Positions 25,880-35,291 are shown, counted from the first letter of the stretch. The stretch: 44,833 bases of DNA from Candidatus Scalindua sediminis (GCA_008636105.1 VSDH01000026.1:1-44833); one strand, 5' to 3'. Notes: generated from the sequence alone by a model not told the origin. Numbers and translations are program-made.

Positions 25880-27124
25880 TTAAGCAGTACAAATTTCTTT
25901 TTTTTCCATGAGGGCATTAAACTCTTCTATGTTTGCCTTAATAACACATGGTTTTTCTACTTTATCTAACACTGCTTCCAGCGTTTTCAGGCCGTTGCCG
26001 GTAATACTAATTACGATAGCCTCGTCCCTTGGTATCCTTCCCTGTTCTAAAAGCTTTTGTGTTACAGCCACCGTTACTCCGCCTGCAGTTTCAGTAAATA
26101 TCCCTTCTGTGGAAGCCAGGAGTTTTATTCCTTCAACCAACTCTTCATCAGAAACATCCTCAGCCCAGCCACCGCTTTCGTTAATCGCCTTTATGGAATA
26201 ATAGCCATCCGCAGGATTTCCAATTGCAATCGAGTGAGCTATCGTATCCGGTTTAACGGGTTTAATATGGTCCCACCCATTCTTAACTGCCGTAGAAATC
26301 GGGGAAGATCCGGACGCCTGAGCGCCATAAAGTGTTGTATCTGATTCATCAATCAGTCCCAACATTGCCATTTCCTTTATTGCTTTGCCAATCTTGATTA
26401 TCAATGACCCTCCCGCCATTGGCACAACGATGTGCCTGGGGGCTTTCCATCCAAGTTGTTCTACGATCTCGTACCCATATGTCTTGGAACCTTCAGCATA
26501 GTAAGGGCGAATGTTTATATTCGCAAATGCCCAACCATACTTATCCGCAATTTCTGAACACATTCTATTTACACCATCATAATTGCCGTCTATTCCGATC
26601 ACGTTTGTTCCGTAAATTGAGGTGCCAATAACTTTACCCTGTTCCAAATTAGCAGGCATAAAAATATAGCTCTCAAAGTTGCCCTGAACTGCCTGAGAAG
26701 CAACAGCGTTTCCCAGGTTGCCGGTTGTAGCACATGCAACAGTGTCAAATCCAAGCTCCCTGGCCTTTGAAAGGGCTGCAGAAACTACTCTATCCTTAAA
26801 GGAAAATGTTGGGAAATTAACAGAATCGTTCTTTATATACAGCTCATCTACTCCAAGTTTTTTGGCCAGGTTATTCGCCTTTATTAAGGGAGTATAGCCA
26901 ACCTGCATTCCTACGGTAGGTTCACCGTCGAGTGGCAGCAGCTCTTTATACCTCCACATGTTTTTTTGACGAGATTCAATCTTTTCTCTGCTGATTACCT
27001 TTTTTATTTCTTCATATTCGTAATCTACTTCCAATGGGCCAAAGCAAAAGCTGCAGACGTGGAGAGCTTTTTTTGGATAAGTCTTGTCGCATTCCTTACA
27101 TTTAAGTCCTTTAACAAACCCCAT
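25880..27124 (-). CDS. thrC: Threonine-synthase-like PLP enzyme under SAM riboswitch control
   Basis: The 414-residue protein is a fold-type II PLP enzyme of the threonine synthase family: an N-terminal zinc ribbon (CKEC at 9-12, CSFC at 24-27), VGYTPLIKANNLAKKLG, PLP Lys in FPTFSFKDR, the TTGNLGNA phosphate-site motif, and VVPMAGGS near the middle. The classic reaction is O-phosphohomoserine to threonine. However, the leader is a SAM-I riboswitch and the next gene encodes a MoaD-like sulfur carrier, so I infer it may instead sulfhydrylate phosphohomoserine to homocysteine. The symbol thrC reflects family only. Confidence 0.85.
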   Translation of the reverse strand: MGFVKGLKCKECDKTYPKKALHVCSFCFGPLEVDYEYEEIKKVISREKIESRQKNMWRYKELLPLDGEPTVGMQVGYTPLIKANNLAKKLGVDELYIKNDSVNFPTFSFKDRVVSAALSKARELGFDTVACATTGNLGNAVASQAVQGNFESYIFMPANLEQGKVIGTSIYGTNVIGIDGNYDGVNRMCSEIADKYGWAFANINIRPYYAEGSKTYGYEIVEQLGWKAPRHIVVPMAGGSLIIKIGKAIKEMAMLGLIDESDTTLYGAQASGSSPISTAVKNGWDHIKPVKPDTIAHSIAIGNPADGYYSIKAINESGGWAEDVSDEELVEGIKLLASTEGIFTETAGGVTVAVTQKLLEQGRIPRDEAIVISITGNGLKTLEAVLDKVEKPCVIKANIEEFNALMEKKEICTA

Positions 27125-27144
27125 TTTTATTCTCCAATATAAAC

Positions 27145-27184
27145 AAAAAAACCCCTTCTTAATTTGACGATAAGAAGAGGCTTT
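27145..27184 (-). terminator. Intrinsic terminator of the SAM-I riboswitch
   Basis: On the minus strand AAGCCUCUUCUUA pairs with UAAGAAGGGGUU, followed by a run of U. It lies between the aptamer and the ATG at 27124, so SAM binding should stop transcription before the gene. Confidence 0.9.
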
Positions 27185-27197
27185 GTAATACCCTTAT

Positions 27198-27302
27198 CTT
27201 ATCTCTCCCTAACAGGTAGGAATTAGCACCGACATTCTAACATCTTGCCAGAATCGGTTGCTGTGGTTTCTCAGGGCCAATCCCTCCACCACTCTAGATA
27301 AG
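27198..27302 (-). ncRNA. SAM-I (S-box) riboswitch
   Basis: The minus strand shows the S-box consensus: CUUAUCUAGAGUGGUGGAGGG start, GGCCCUGAGAAACC, CAGCAACC, and a closing GAGAUAAG pairing with the initial CUUAUC. The aptamer is followed by an intrinsic terminator. It represses downstream expression when S-adenosylmethionine is plentiful, so the operon it leads should supply methionine or its sulfur. Confidence 0.95.
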
Positions 27303-27377
27303 CTCAATTTGGAAATTCTAGCTGAAATCAGGGGTAAAGTCAATAAAATATTGTAGAATTGAATATTATGTCGTGTG

Positions 27378-28715
27378 CTATGAGATATGCCTGAGAACGA
27401 TACCCGTCATAAGCTTGGGATAGAAATATGTTGCCTTGGGTGGCATCTTATGCCTCTTAATAGCAATGTCTCTTATCTGATTTATTCTTGTTGGATTGAG
27501 GAAAAATGCTAATTGGTATTCCCCTTCGTTTACGGATGCAATCGCTTCTCTTACATCTTGAATGTATTTGACACTTTCTGATTTTGAAATATTTTTAGCT
27601 TGTATACCAAGTATTTTGTCAAATACAAACCCATGCAATATTCCAGTGTCAATATATTTCCATTCAGTATATTCATTCGTTAAAATTTGATCGAGAATTT
27701 TTTCATTACGTAACTTTAGTATATAAAACTTTTTCTCGTTTTCACCTATATACAAGACAAACTTATGCTTATCAGCATCATCACTAAGCTTCTGCATTAA
27801 TGTTTCTATACTGCAATCATTTCCCATGTCACTAATATCAAAAATCTCATTTAAGGATTTTTTTATCTTTTCCGGATTAAGGTTCTTTATATTCCTGGCC
27901 AATCTGTGTGTTGGTAAAATTTGAAGTCCGGGGTCTTCCATAGAAACGCACATCATCATTACATAGTCAGATGGGATATTACCATTACTATTCGGTGATC
28001 CTTCATTGCTTCTAATCATGTCTCTATAAAATAAGGCTGTTTCATAACGATGATGACCATCTGCTATAAACAATGCCCTGTTCTTCATAAGTGAAGATAT
28101 GTCCTCAATAATTTTATTGTCTTTTATAACCCAGAGTAAATTTTTTACACCAAAGCCATCTGTAAAATCAACTTCTGGTGTTATGCTGGTTCCGGAATCT
28201 CCTTCATACACTTTATGCAAGATGTTAGATATCTTACTATTTTCGTCTTCAAAGAAGGCAAATACCTGACTAAAGTTTGCATTACATGACTGCATCAATT
28301 TCAATCTGTCTTCTTTTGGTTTTGCAAGCGTTTGCTCATGTGGATATATTTGTCCAGTCTCAAAATTCTCTAATTTTACTAACGATATGAATCCTTTTCT
28401 TACATATTTTTTATTAAATAGTGTAAATTCCTGGGCATAAACATATATTGCTGGTTCTGTATCCTGGATTAAGATATTCTCTTCACGCCATGTGTCAAAA
28501 TAACCGGCCGCTCTTGTATATTTATTAACTGATTGATTATCGTCAGGAAAATCTTTACCCAGGATTAGTCTGATTATGTTGTTTGGATGGAGATCATAAT
28601 ATCTGTCTCTTTCTTCCTCAGAGATTATGTCATAAGGAGGGGTTATTACGCTTGAAATATCTTTTATTTTTTCGGTGTTATATCTTATCCCTTTGAAAGG
28701 TAGTACTGTTATCAT
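27378..28715 (-). CDS. DUF1015 family protein
   Basis: The 445-residue protein matches DUF1015 throughout: VLPFKGIRYN start, ITPPYDIISEEER, NIIRLILGKD, a central YPHEQTLAKPKEDRL block, and the signature ADGHHRYETAL. The family is common in anaerobic and sporulating bacteria, sometimes next to serine or phosphoglycerate metabolism genes; its function is not established. No operon partner is close: it is 75 bp before the riboswitch region on the same strand, and a TIR element lies upstream. Confidence 0.9.
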   Translation of the reverse strand: MITVLPFKGIRYNTEKIKDISSVITPPYDIISEEERDRYYDLHPNNIIRLILGKDFPDDNQSVNKYTRAAGYFDTWREENILIQDTEPAIYVYAQEFTLFNKKYVRKGFISLVKLENFETGQIYPHEQTLAKPKEDRLKLMQSCNANFSQVFAFFEDENSKISNILHKVYEGDSGTSITPEVDFTDGFGVKNLLWVIKDNKIIEDISSLMKNRALFIADGHHRYETALFYRDMIRSNEGSPNSNGNIPSDYVMMMCVSMEDPGLQILPTHRLARNIKNLNPEKIKKSLNEIFDISDMGNDCSIETLMQKLSDDADKHKFVLYIGENEKKFYILKLRNEKILDQILTNEYTEWKYIDTGILHGFVFDKILGIQAKNISKSESVKYIQDVREAIASVNEGEYQLAFFLNPTRINQIRDIAIKRHKMPPKATYFYPKLMTGIVLRHIS

Positions 28716-28774
28716 ATTAACATTTATAAAGTAGCATAAGTTATTTCTTTATACCAAGAAAATAAAATTACTAA

Positions 28775-28899
28775 TTAACAGGTTGTCAGAGAATCGTCAT
28801 TCCGCCCCCACTGCTAGCTTGCGAAGCGCAAGCGAGCAAGCTGTGGGGGTAAAAATGACAAAAAATGGTGCTTTTGCTTATTCTCGGACAACCTGTTAA
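28775..28899. mobile_element. TIR element with nested GC-rich palindrome
   Basis: TTAACAGGTTGTCAGAGAAT (left) and ATTCTCGGACAACCTGTTAA (right) are 20-bp inverted ends with one mismatch. The interior carries a GC-rich palindrome at 28805-28850 identical to that at 44787-44832. Non-coding, MITE-like. Confidence 0.75.
28805..28850. repeat. GC-rich palindrome, family C
   Basis: CCCCCACTGCTAGCTTGC-GAAGC-GCAAGCGAGCAAGCTGTGGGGG. The same 46-bp sequence recurs without change at 44787-44832, and a close form is at 24595. Confidence 0.9.
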
Positions 28900-28902
28900 C
28901 GT

Positions 28903-31293
28903 CTAACTCTCTATCACCTCGATTTGTCGCGGACTTTCTTCTGACATAAAGATTTTCCACATCTCCTTGTAGGCCTTCTCTAAGTTCTTTGTAAATCTCG
29001 GAGTATCAAAAAGAGGTTCTGTTAACAAATTTTTCGTGAGTTTCTGACGTATTGTTTGTAACTCGCCCGGATTATGGGCCAACCGCACAGCAAGGACTTC
29101 GTATTCTTCTATACTATGCACTATCAACTCAGACAAACCAATACCTGCCAGGATACTCGAGGACATACGTGAAGCAAAATTACTGCCTTGCAATGTTATC
29201 ACGGGAATACCCACCCACAAGGCATCACTTGTCGTAGCTGCCCCACTGACAATCCGAGTATCCAAAGCCATATCTGCAAGCCTTAGTCTCGCCAAGTGTT
29301 CGTATTTAGGTAATTTCTCCGCAAAAATAAGCCTATCAGACTTCACACCTCTTGCTTCAGCTTCTAGTCCTAGATTCCTTTCAGTTATTTCGTTTTCCCT
29401 TTGTAGCCACAATACACTTTCCTGAACCTGTCGAAGAATCTTCATCCAGGTGTTAAACATCACAGGCTCAATCTTGTACCCCTGATTAAATGAGCAGAAA
29501 ACAAAACTACCCTCAGGCAAACCAAAATCCGCCTTCTTCCAATCTTTATTCGATATCTCTTGAGTGTGATCATTTACCTGATAGCAGTGTGGCATGTATA
29601 CAAAATTCTCGCTGTAGTACCGGGCGTGTTCCTCTGGCGTCACGATTCTGTCTGTGATGATGTAATTAAAAAAGTCAGCCCCAGTCGTACCTGCCAGACC
29701 CAGGTATCTGACTTGAACAGGCGCCGGGCGAAGAGCACATATCCCTATTCTATTACCCCTTGTGTATCCTTTCAGATCTACGAGAATGTCGACCTGATCT
29801 TCGTATATACACTTTGCAGCTATAGCATAATTTAGATTACCCAGGTCAACGAATCTGTCGCAATCGCGGCGTATTCGTGTCCTATAGGAACTTACATCAT
29901 CCTTTCCGTATGAGTAACAAAAGATGTTGAATTCATCCCGGTTATGCAATCCAAATAGACTAAGCATGAGATGGGCCATAGGATGATTACGAAAATCATT
30001 TGAGAGGTAACCAACAGTGATTTTTGTTTTACGTGATTTTCTAATATCATGCGGAAAGTGATTTTTCAAGTTTGATGTAATTCTTTCAACATCACAGCTC
30101 CATGACTTTGCGACAGTAAAATTACGAGAAGGATCAGTGTATCTCATAATGTTAATAAAAGGCGTTTCAGTAGTTTTTATTCCACTATCCAGGGCTTCTC
30201 TTGTCAGGGCATCAAATTTGGCTGCCATACCTTCTGTTTTTTGCCAGGCACACGTTTGTTGGAATTGGTGAAAAAGATTATTGTACGCTTCAGCATAATC
30301 CGGCTTTAATCCCAGAGCCTTCTGGTAACAGGAGATTGCCTCACTTAACTTACCCTGTTCTTGAAACATGGCCCCAATGTTATTATATGCTTCAGCATAA
30401 TCCGGCCTTAACTCCAGTGTCTTTTGGTAGTATGAGATCGCTTCATTAAACTCACCCTGCTCTTGAAATGCATTACCAAGATTATAGTATGCACTCACGT
30501 AGTCCGGCTTTATTTCTAAGGCTTTTTTATAGCAGGAGACCGCATCGGTTGATTTTCCCTGGCCTTGAAATGCGGTACCCATGTTATTATACACCTCACT
30601 GAAGTCTGGTTTTATCTCCAGGGCCTTTTGGTAACATAGGATCGCATCGGTTAACTTGCTCTGGTCTTTAAATGCATTACCCATGTTATTGTATGCTTCA
30701 GGAAGATCCGGTTTTAACTCCAGGGCCTTTTGACAACAGGAGATCGCCTCATTTAACTCACCCTGCTCCTTAAATGCACTACCCAGGTTATTGTACGCTT
30801 CAGCATAATCCGGCTTTAACTCCAGGGCCTTTTGGTAGCATGTGATCGCTTCATTTAACTCACCCTGCTCCTTAAATGTACTACCCAGGTTATTGCACGC
30901 TTCAGCATAATCCGGCTTTAACTCCAGGGCCTTTTGGTAGCATGTGATCGCTTCATCTAACTTACCCTGCTCTTTAATTACATTACCAAGGTTGTTATAG
31001 AAAGCTGGATTTTTAGGGTTATTTTGAATGGCTTTATTGATCAGGTTTACGGCTATATCAATTTTACCAACTTGACTGGCAATAACACCTAACAGGTGTA
31101 AAGAATCTGGATGGTTTGGGTTAATGCGAAGTATTTTCTTATAAATTTCTTCAGCCTTCTGCAATTGTCCTGATTGATGATATCGGAGTGCTTTTGTTAT
31201 TTCACTATCAATTGCAAATGGAAACTTAATATCCCTTTTTCTCGATTTCTTTTTAACAGATGATAATTTATGTTTTTTCTTCTTACGATTCAT
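28903..31293 (-). CDS. TPR O-GlcNAc-transferase-like glycosyltransferase (GT41, SPINDLY type)
   Basis: From the ATG at 31293 (about 796 residues): a basic N-terminus, nine to ten 34-residue TPRs of the form AEAYNNLGxxFKEQGELNEAI, and a C-terminal GT41 catalytic region (ITVGYLSNDFRNHPMAHL, VDILVDLKGYTRGNR, RPAPVQVRYLGLAGTTG, DYIITDRIVTPEEH-like, TTSDALWVGIPVIT, FASRMSSS). The family transfers a sugar from UDP-sugars to protein Ser/Thr. The TPR array makes 102-bp DNA repeats that may vary in number. A TTG 28 codons upstream is open but has no ribosome site. A S-layer or protein O-glycosylation role is plausible but unproven. Confidence 0.92.
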   Translation of the reverse strand: MNRKKKKHKLSSVKKKSRKRDIKFPFAIDSEITKALRYHQSGQLQKAEEIYKKILRINPNHPDSLHLLGVIASQVGKIDIAVNLINKAIQNNPKNPAFYNNLGNVIKEQGKLDEAITCYQKALELKPDYAEACNNLGSTFKEQGELNEAITCYQKALELKPDYAEAYNNLGSAFKEQGELNEAISCCQKALELKPDLPEAYNNMGNAFKDQSKLTDAILCYQKALEIKPDFSEVYNNMGTAFQGQGKSTDAVSCYKKALEIKPDYVSAYYNLGNAFQEQGEFNEAISYYQKTLELRPDYAEAYNNIGAMFQEQGKLSEAISCYQKALGLKPDYAEAYNNLFHQFQQTCAWQKTEGMAAKFDALTREALDSGIKTTETPFINIMRYTDPSRNFTVAKSWSCDVERITSNLKNHFPHDIRKSRKTKITVGYLSNDFRNHPMAHLMLSLFGLHNRDEFNIFCYSYGKDDVSSYRTRIRRDCDRFVDLGNLNYAIAAKCIYEDQVDILVDLKGYTRGNRIGICALRPAPVQVRYLGLAGTTGADFFNYIITDRIVTPEEHARYYSENFVYMPHCYQVNDHTQEISNKDWKKADFGLPEGSFVFCSFNQGYKIEPVMFNTWMKILRQVQESVLWLQRENEITERNLGLEAEARGVKSDRLIFAEKLPKYEHLARLRLADMALDTRIVSGAATTSDALWVGIPVITLQGSNFASRMSSSILAGIGLSELIVHSIEEYEVLAVRLAHNPGELQTIRQKLTKNLLTEPLFDTPRFTKNLEKAYKEMWKIFMSEESPRQIEVIES

Positions 31294-31578
31294 TTGAGAA
31301 ATATTGGCTCCCGATCTTGGATAAAGGTGATGACATTTATCTAACCCCGGCTTCTGGGACGGGTAACAATTAAGCAAGGTGTGGTGATAATTTACTTTTT
31401 GAAACGGTTTGGATTTTAAAACGAAACCCTGTAAAATTCCAACAATTTTTTCAAATCTTGACTCAAACTTTGGGTTTCGAGGTAAAATTAGAAAAAAGAT
31501 TGCATTTTCAGATGGGTTCTTATAGTATTCGAAACTCGAAAAAACAATTGCTTATCAACTACCCTAAAAGGAGATGGT

Positions 31579-32190
31579 ATGGCTGATCAAAAGGCTACCA
31601 ATATCAAATGGCATCATGGCAAGATTACAAAAGAAGACAGGCTTAAACTGATGAAACAAAGGGGAGTAACCATATGGCTAACCGGGCTGTCAGGTTCAGG
31701 AAAGTCAACCATTGCCGTTGAAATTGAGCATGCCCTGATCGAGAACAAACATCAGGCATACATACTTGATGGTGACAACATACGTCATGGCCTGAATAAA
31801 AATCTTGGTTTCTCACCAGAAGATCGTTCTGAGAATATTCGCCGCATTGGCGAGGTTGCAAAGCTGTTTACGGGTGCAAACATCATAACAATAACGGCAT
31901 TTATATCGCCATATAGAGAAGACAGAGACAATGCAAGGGCATTACAGAAGGAGGGAGAATTTATAGAGGTCTATGTAAAATGCCCCCTTGATGTATGTGA
32001 ACAGCGTGATACAAAGGGGCTATACAAAAAGGCCCGTGCAGGTGAGGTTAAGGAATTTACGGGCATATCAGCGCCCTATGAAGAGCCTTCAGATCCTGAG
32101 TTAACGATTGATTCATCAGAGCTGTCAGTTGAGGAATCAACGAGAGCGATATTGAATTACCTTGAAGAAAATGGGTTTGTAAAGTTTTAG
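31579..32190 (+). CDS. cysC: Adenylylsulfate (APS) kinase
   Basis: The 203-residue protein has the APS kinase P-loop GLSGSGKST (36-44 region), DGDNIRHGLNKNLGFS, the phosphate-acceptor-like AFISPYREDRD, VKCPLDVCEQRD and KEFTGISAPYEEP. It phosphorylates adenylylsulfate to PAPS. No ATP sulfurylase or PAPS reductase gene is near, so PAPS may serve sulfation of a glycan or lipid; the adjacent GT41 gene is divergent. AAAGGAGATGG upstream of the ATG is a good ribosome site. Confidence 0.95.
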   Translation: MADQKATNIKWHHGKITKEDRLKLMKQRGVTIWLTGLSGSGKSTIAVEIEHALIENKHQAYILDGDNIRHGLNKNLGFSPEDRSENIRRIGEVAKLFTGANIITITAFISPYREDRDNARALQKEGEFIEVYVKCPLDVCEQRDTKGLYKKARAGEVKEFTGISAPYEEPSDPELTIDSSELSVEESTRAILNYLEENGFVKF

Positions 32191-32276
32191 AGTTTTAATA
32201 AAACCGGTCGCTGTCCCTAATTATTCCTAATTATTCATATTCCCATCAGTAAGTTCGATTTTAGTTTCCATTATTC

Positions 32277-32346
32277 ACAAACACCTTATATAAGCTGCTG
32301 TGAATGAGTGCAGCGAATCAGATGTCTGCTTTATTGATTGTTAGGC
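32277..32346 (-). other. Candidate attC site, 4 (weak)
   Basis: The stop codon of the J-domain gene lies in GCCTAAC (minus strand, 32340-32346), the usual R'' box form, and a GCTGC/GCAGC stem follows. The opposite box would be GTTTGTG near 32277-32283, a poor match. A GTTAGGC box that would complete the cassette is at 35375-35381. Suggestive only. Confidence 0.35.
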
Positions 32347-34107
32347 ATCAAATATTTTCAGCACTGCTCTATGCTGTCTGGTTTCTACTGTCACTTTTTT
32401 TCTTGAAAGGTAAACAGCTCTTATTGGATCCTTTGTTGTTATTGTTCCTATCGTTTGCCCATCCTCGTTGAACCATTTTAAAAATTTGTTTCCAACCAAT
32501 CCAAATCCTTCATCTCCGACAATGAGTTTTTCTTTTCTTTTAATGTCCTTTATATCAACAAGTTCCTCACTATTTCTAATTATATACAATCTCGTGTCAG
32601 TCTGGATATACAGATAGTCGCTTGTATCAATTATCCAGCGTGGAGTGTTTGATACGTCGTAAACCAATAACGGTATTCCTTTCGGGTCTACTTTGACAAT
32701 TTTACCGGCATATGACCCGAGGTATACGTGTACTTGGTCGTCTGCAAAGCCTGAAGCGTATATCCAATCATTTGGAAATCCAAACATCGTAGTCGCAATA
32801 GTAACACCTAACGTTGTTCCCCCTATGTCAACAATGTCAAAGGTATAATCTGGTCTTTTCCGATAGTCAAAGACTGTTTTTTCTCTAATTTCAAGACTAT
32901 TCGGATCAACTCCAGTTAATGCAGAGAACGCGTTGTTGATTTTTTGCATTCTCTCCTTAGCGTTTATGTCTTTGTTTCTATCTGGATGCCATTTAAATGC
33001 GAGTTCTCTATATTTGCGCTTTATCGCTTCTTGGGTTGCTGGCATTCGTAGGTCCAATTCGCTAAAGGCGTTAACGATTTCTTCCCTAGGAACATCTGTT
33101 GTTATTCTGCTTACTACTCGTTCCCACCCTTCATTTAGAGGCATAGAAATTCCCCAATTACTCTCATGGTTTCTATTAATACACCATGCAGTATCAGATA
33201 TGGTAAACAGATAATCCTTTCCTTCTGTAGATACGTCTATAGTTCTGATATGTGATTTTATTGTACCCCAAGTTGGTATAGTTGACTCGTAGTGTGCAAC
33301 TATTCTTGGGTCTTGACTTAGTTGGTGTTCAAATATTCTTTCTAATTTTCCATTATAGGCATAAAGAGCTCCCCCACTTGACATGAAGGCATAATAGTCA
33401 TTCAACGGGCTAGTTGCTATTCTATAAATGTCATGGTCCAATCCCACTTCTTTAACAACATTCCCTTCTCTATTTCTTTTCATAAGAGAGGATTTACAAC
33501 CAGAATATTTCTCATTTTTCCCTTTTGAGTCAATGAAGAGACTTCCTTCAGAAGTTATTCTAATTTCTTTGAAAAATGTTCCAGGCTTTTCTTCTTTTTC
33601 TAGTTTCCTACTTTCAGTCAGTTTCCACCCTGATGAATCAACTATTTGAAATATATCTTTTTCTGATTTAAGCTCATCAGTTCCATCTTTCCATTCTTCC
33701 CATGTAGCAGGCGAAGGCGGAAGCGGAATGTATGGTATTCTGTCAAGGTCTATCTGTCGTGGAATATGGATTTGCTCTTTTTTCTTTTTTTTAACGCAGA
33801 GCTCTTCGAGTTGATCACGTTTGCCAGCAAAATGTGATAAAAACTCAGAAGGCAGCGGCTTGATCGTGGGGATACCGCGCTTTTCAAACTCTAACAAATG
33901 ATTAACTGCATCCAATAGTTTATCGTAGCATGATAACCGGACAGACAGTTGTTTTTTTGACGATTCGACAATTCTTCGACAACTATTAATGGTATCCCGC
34001 ATATCCTCTGTTTTCGATACCACCTGCCTATCACAGGGCTTACATAGACCATTCTGGGTCACCTTAAGAAAAACCCCTTTTTTGTCACACAATAAACATC
34101 GTGCCAT
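32341..34107 (-). CDS. J-domain protein with N-terminal zinc ribbon and beta-propeller-like repeats
   Basis: The 588-residue protein starts with CLLC ... CKPC (residues 4-25), a zinc-ribbon pattern, then a helical region. A J domain occupies about 340-405, with the HPD signature at 374-376 and KRKYRELAFKW before it, which would recruit an Hsp70. On both sides are beta-rich stretches with strand-turn repeats (DHDIYRIATSPLND, FADDQVHVYLGSYAGKI, DYLYIQTDTRLYII) that look like a beta-propeller split by the J domain. I recognise no named family. The gene starts after an AAGAGGAGG site and sits 80 bp after the nuclease-like gene. The two may form a defence-type pair. Confidence 0.7.
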   Translation of the reverse strand: MARCLLCDKKGVFLKVTQNGLCKPCDRQVVSKTEDMRDTINSCRRIVESSKKQLSVRLSCYDKLLDAVNHLLEFEKRGIPTIKPLPSEFLSHFAGKRDQLEELCVKKKKKEQIHIPRQIDLDRIPYIPLPPSPATWEEWKDGTDELKSEKDIFQIVDSSGWKLTESRKLEKEEKPGTFFKEIRITSEGSLFIDSKGKNEKYSGCKSSLMKRNREGNVVKEVGLDHDIYRIATSPLNDYYAFMSSGGALYAYNGKLERIFEHQLSQDPRIVAHYESTIPTWGTIKSHIRTIDVSTEGKDYLFTISDTAWCINRNHESNWGISMPLNEGWERVVSRITTDVPREEIVNAFSELDLRMPATQEAIKRKYRELAFKWHPDRNKDINAKERMQKINNAFSALTGVDPNSLEIREKTVFDYRKRPDYTFDIVDIGGTTLGVTIATTMFGFPNDWIYASGFADDQVHVYLGSYAGKIVKVDPKGIPLLVYDVSNTPRWIIDTSDYLYIQTDTRLYIIRNSEELVDIKDIKRKEKLIVGDEGFGLVGNKFLKWFNEDGQTIGTITTKDPIRAVYLSRKKVTVETRQHRAVLKIFDA

Positions 34108-34187
34108 AGAGAGCCTCCTCTTAAACGTTTTTTCTGCCTATCCAATCTCGAATAAATTAAAGGGCTTTCTGGACAAGCATAATTGGG

Positions 34188-35291
34188 TCAGACGTTTACA
34201 AAGTTAAGCCGCTCAACCAAGCCCTGTGCCTTTGATGGTTGAATTTGAATTTCGTTGGATTCCTCATTATACATGCGCTGCTCTAACTGTAGAAGTGCCT
34301 CAGGGAGTACTCCTGAAAAGCGTGGATGACGATACAGTACTGGTGCTGTACAGGCATTGAAGCCTACTGTTAAAAATGCTAAGACACCGGCATAGGTAGG
34401 TGTTTTGTCTCTTTGCTCATTGAAAATACCATCAGCTGCAAATCCTGTCCCCGTTAACCTGCGTTGCTCGTCATAGCGAGCGTATCCACGCCCAAACAAA
34501 GCCATATCGAAATCATCAAATTCACTGCTGATGCCAGAAGCTTGTATGGCTAAAAACACAGGTTCCTCCGAACTGCGAACTTGTCCTCTCTTGTTTTTGA
34601 CTGCGTGGCGAATGCGAACTTCTGAGTTATCATTGAAAGCAATCGGTGCATCATATATGAGTTGTTTACTTGTAATGTTTTTTGGCCAAAGATGAAGGTG
34701 AATAATACCGGTTGGTAATTCCTCAATTAATTCATTATCTTCATCATCCTCACTCGGAGGTGGTATACGGAGCATGTTCTTCACTGTGCGTTTGAACCCC
34801 TTTTTGGAGTCAGTAAGCCCAATATTCGGTAGCTGATAAACGCCGACTTCCCAGCCTTTGGGAATGTTAGATTCAATAAACTCCAGTAGCGGCACCTGGC
34901 TTTTTAACTGCTCTCCTGTAGCCTTATTGAAAATAGGTGCTGTAGCTTCAACAATAATCGTGACATCTGAAAATTGTGCGTTAAAGTCCGGCCTCCTAAC
35001 ATCACGATTGTTGCTTTCAAAGACGAGAGAACCTCCTAACTCTTGAAGTAGGCGTGCTACGATTAGCTCAAAGAAGGTGCTGTGCCATTTATTCCGCAAA
35101 CCGTGGAAAATCTTACTTTGATTGTTTGCTGGGAGTTTAGAGAGATGTTCATTCAAAAAGCGGCGACATTCCTTCGCTCGCACGATAGTAGACCGCGATA
35201 GCCAATCTAATGCATGTTCGCCTCTGCGTGCGTATGTATCATCAGGAACAGACGGATCCGGCAACCAAGTTGAGTGGGGATTGTGATTCAT
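34188..35291 (-). CDS. Hypothetical protein with PD-(D/E)xK-like motif
   Basis: The 367-residue protein is not a family I can name. Glu75 in FFELIVARLL, then Pro101-Asp102 (RRPDF) and VEAT with Glu115, resemble a restriction-endonuclease-like (PD-(D/E)xK) core, but the final Lys position is Thr, so activity is uncertain. The C-terminal half has GYARYDEQRR and GVLAFLTVGFN. It precedes the J-domain gene on the same strand in an accessory region bounded by attC-like sequences. Confidence 0.55.
   Translation of the reverse strand: MNHNPHSTWLPDPSVPDDTYARRGEHALDWLSRSTIVRAKECRRFLNEHLSKLPANNQSKIFHGLRNKWHSTFFELIVARLLQELGGSLVFESNNRDVRRPDFNAQFSDVTIIVEATAPIFNKATGEQLKSQVPLLEFIESNIPKGWEVGVYQLPNIGLTDSKKGFKRTVKNMLRIPPPSEDDEDNELIEELPTGIIHLHLWPKNITSKQLIYDAPIAFNDNSEVRIRHAVKNKRGQVRSSEEPVFLAIQASGISSEFDDFDMALFGRGYARYDEQRRLTGTGFAADGIFNEQRDKTPTYAGVLAFLTVGFNACTAPVLYRHPRFSGVLPEALLQLEQRMYNEESNEIQIQPSKAQGLVERLNFVNV

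Noticed and set aside
30290..31010. Regular DNA repeats that might look like a CRISPR array
   Set aside because: The unit is 102 bp and in frame with TPR codons; no spacers.
34170..34187. Fifth attC-like site after the nuclease-like gene
   Set aside because: ACCCAAT and GTTTAAG boxes fit the attC pattern poorly and the inner arms mismatch.
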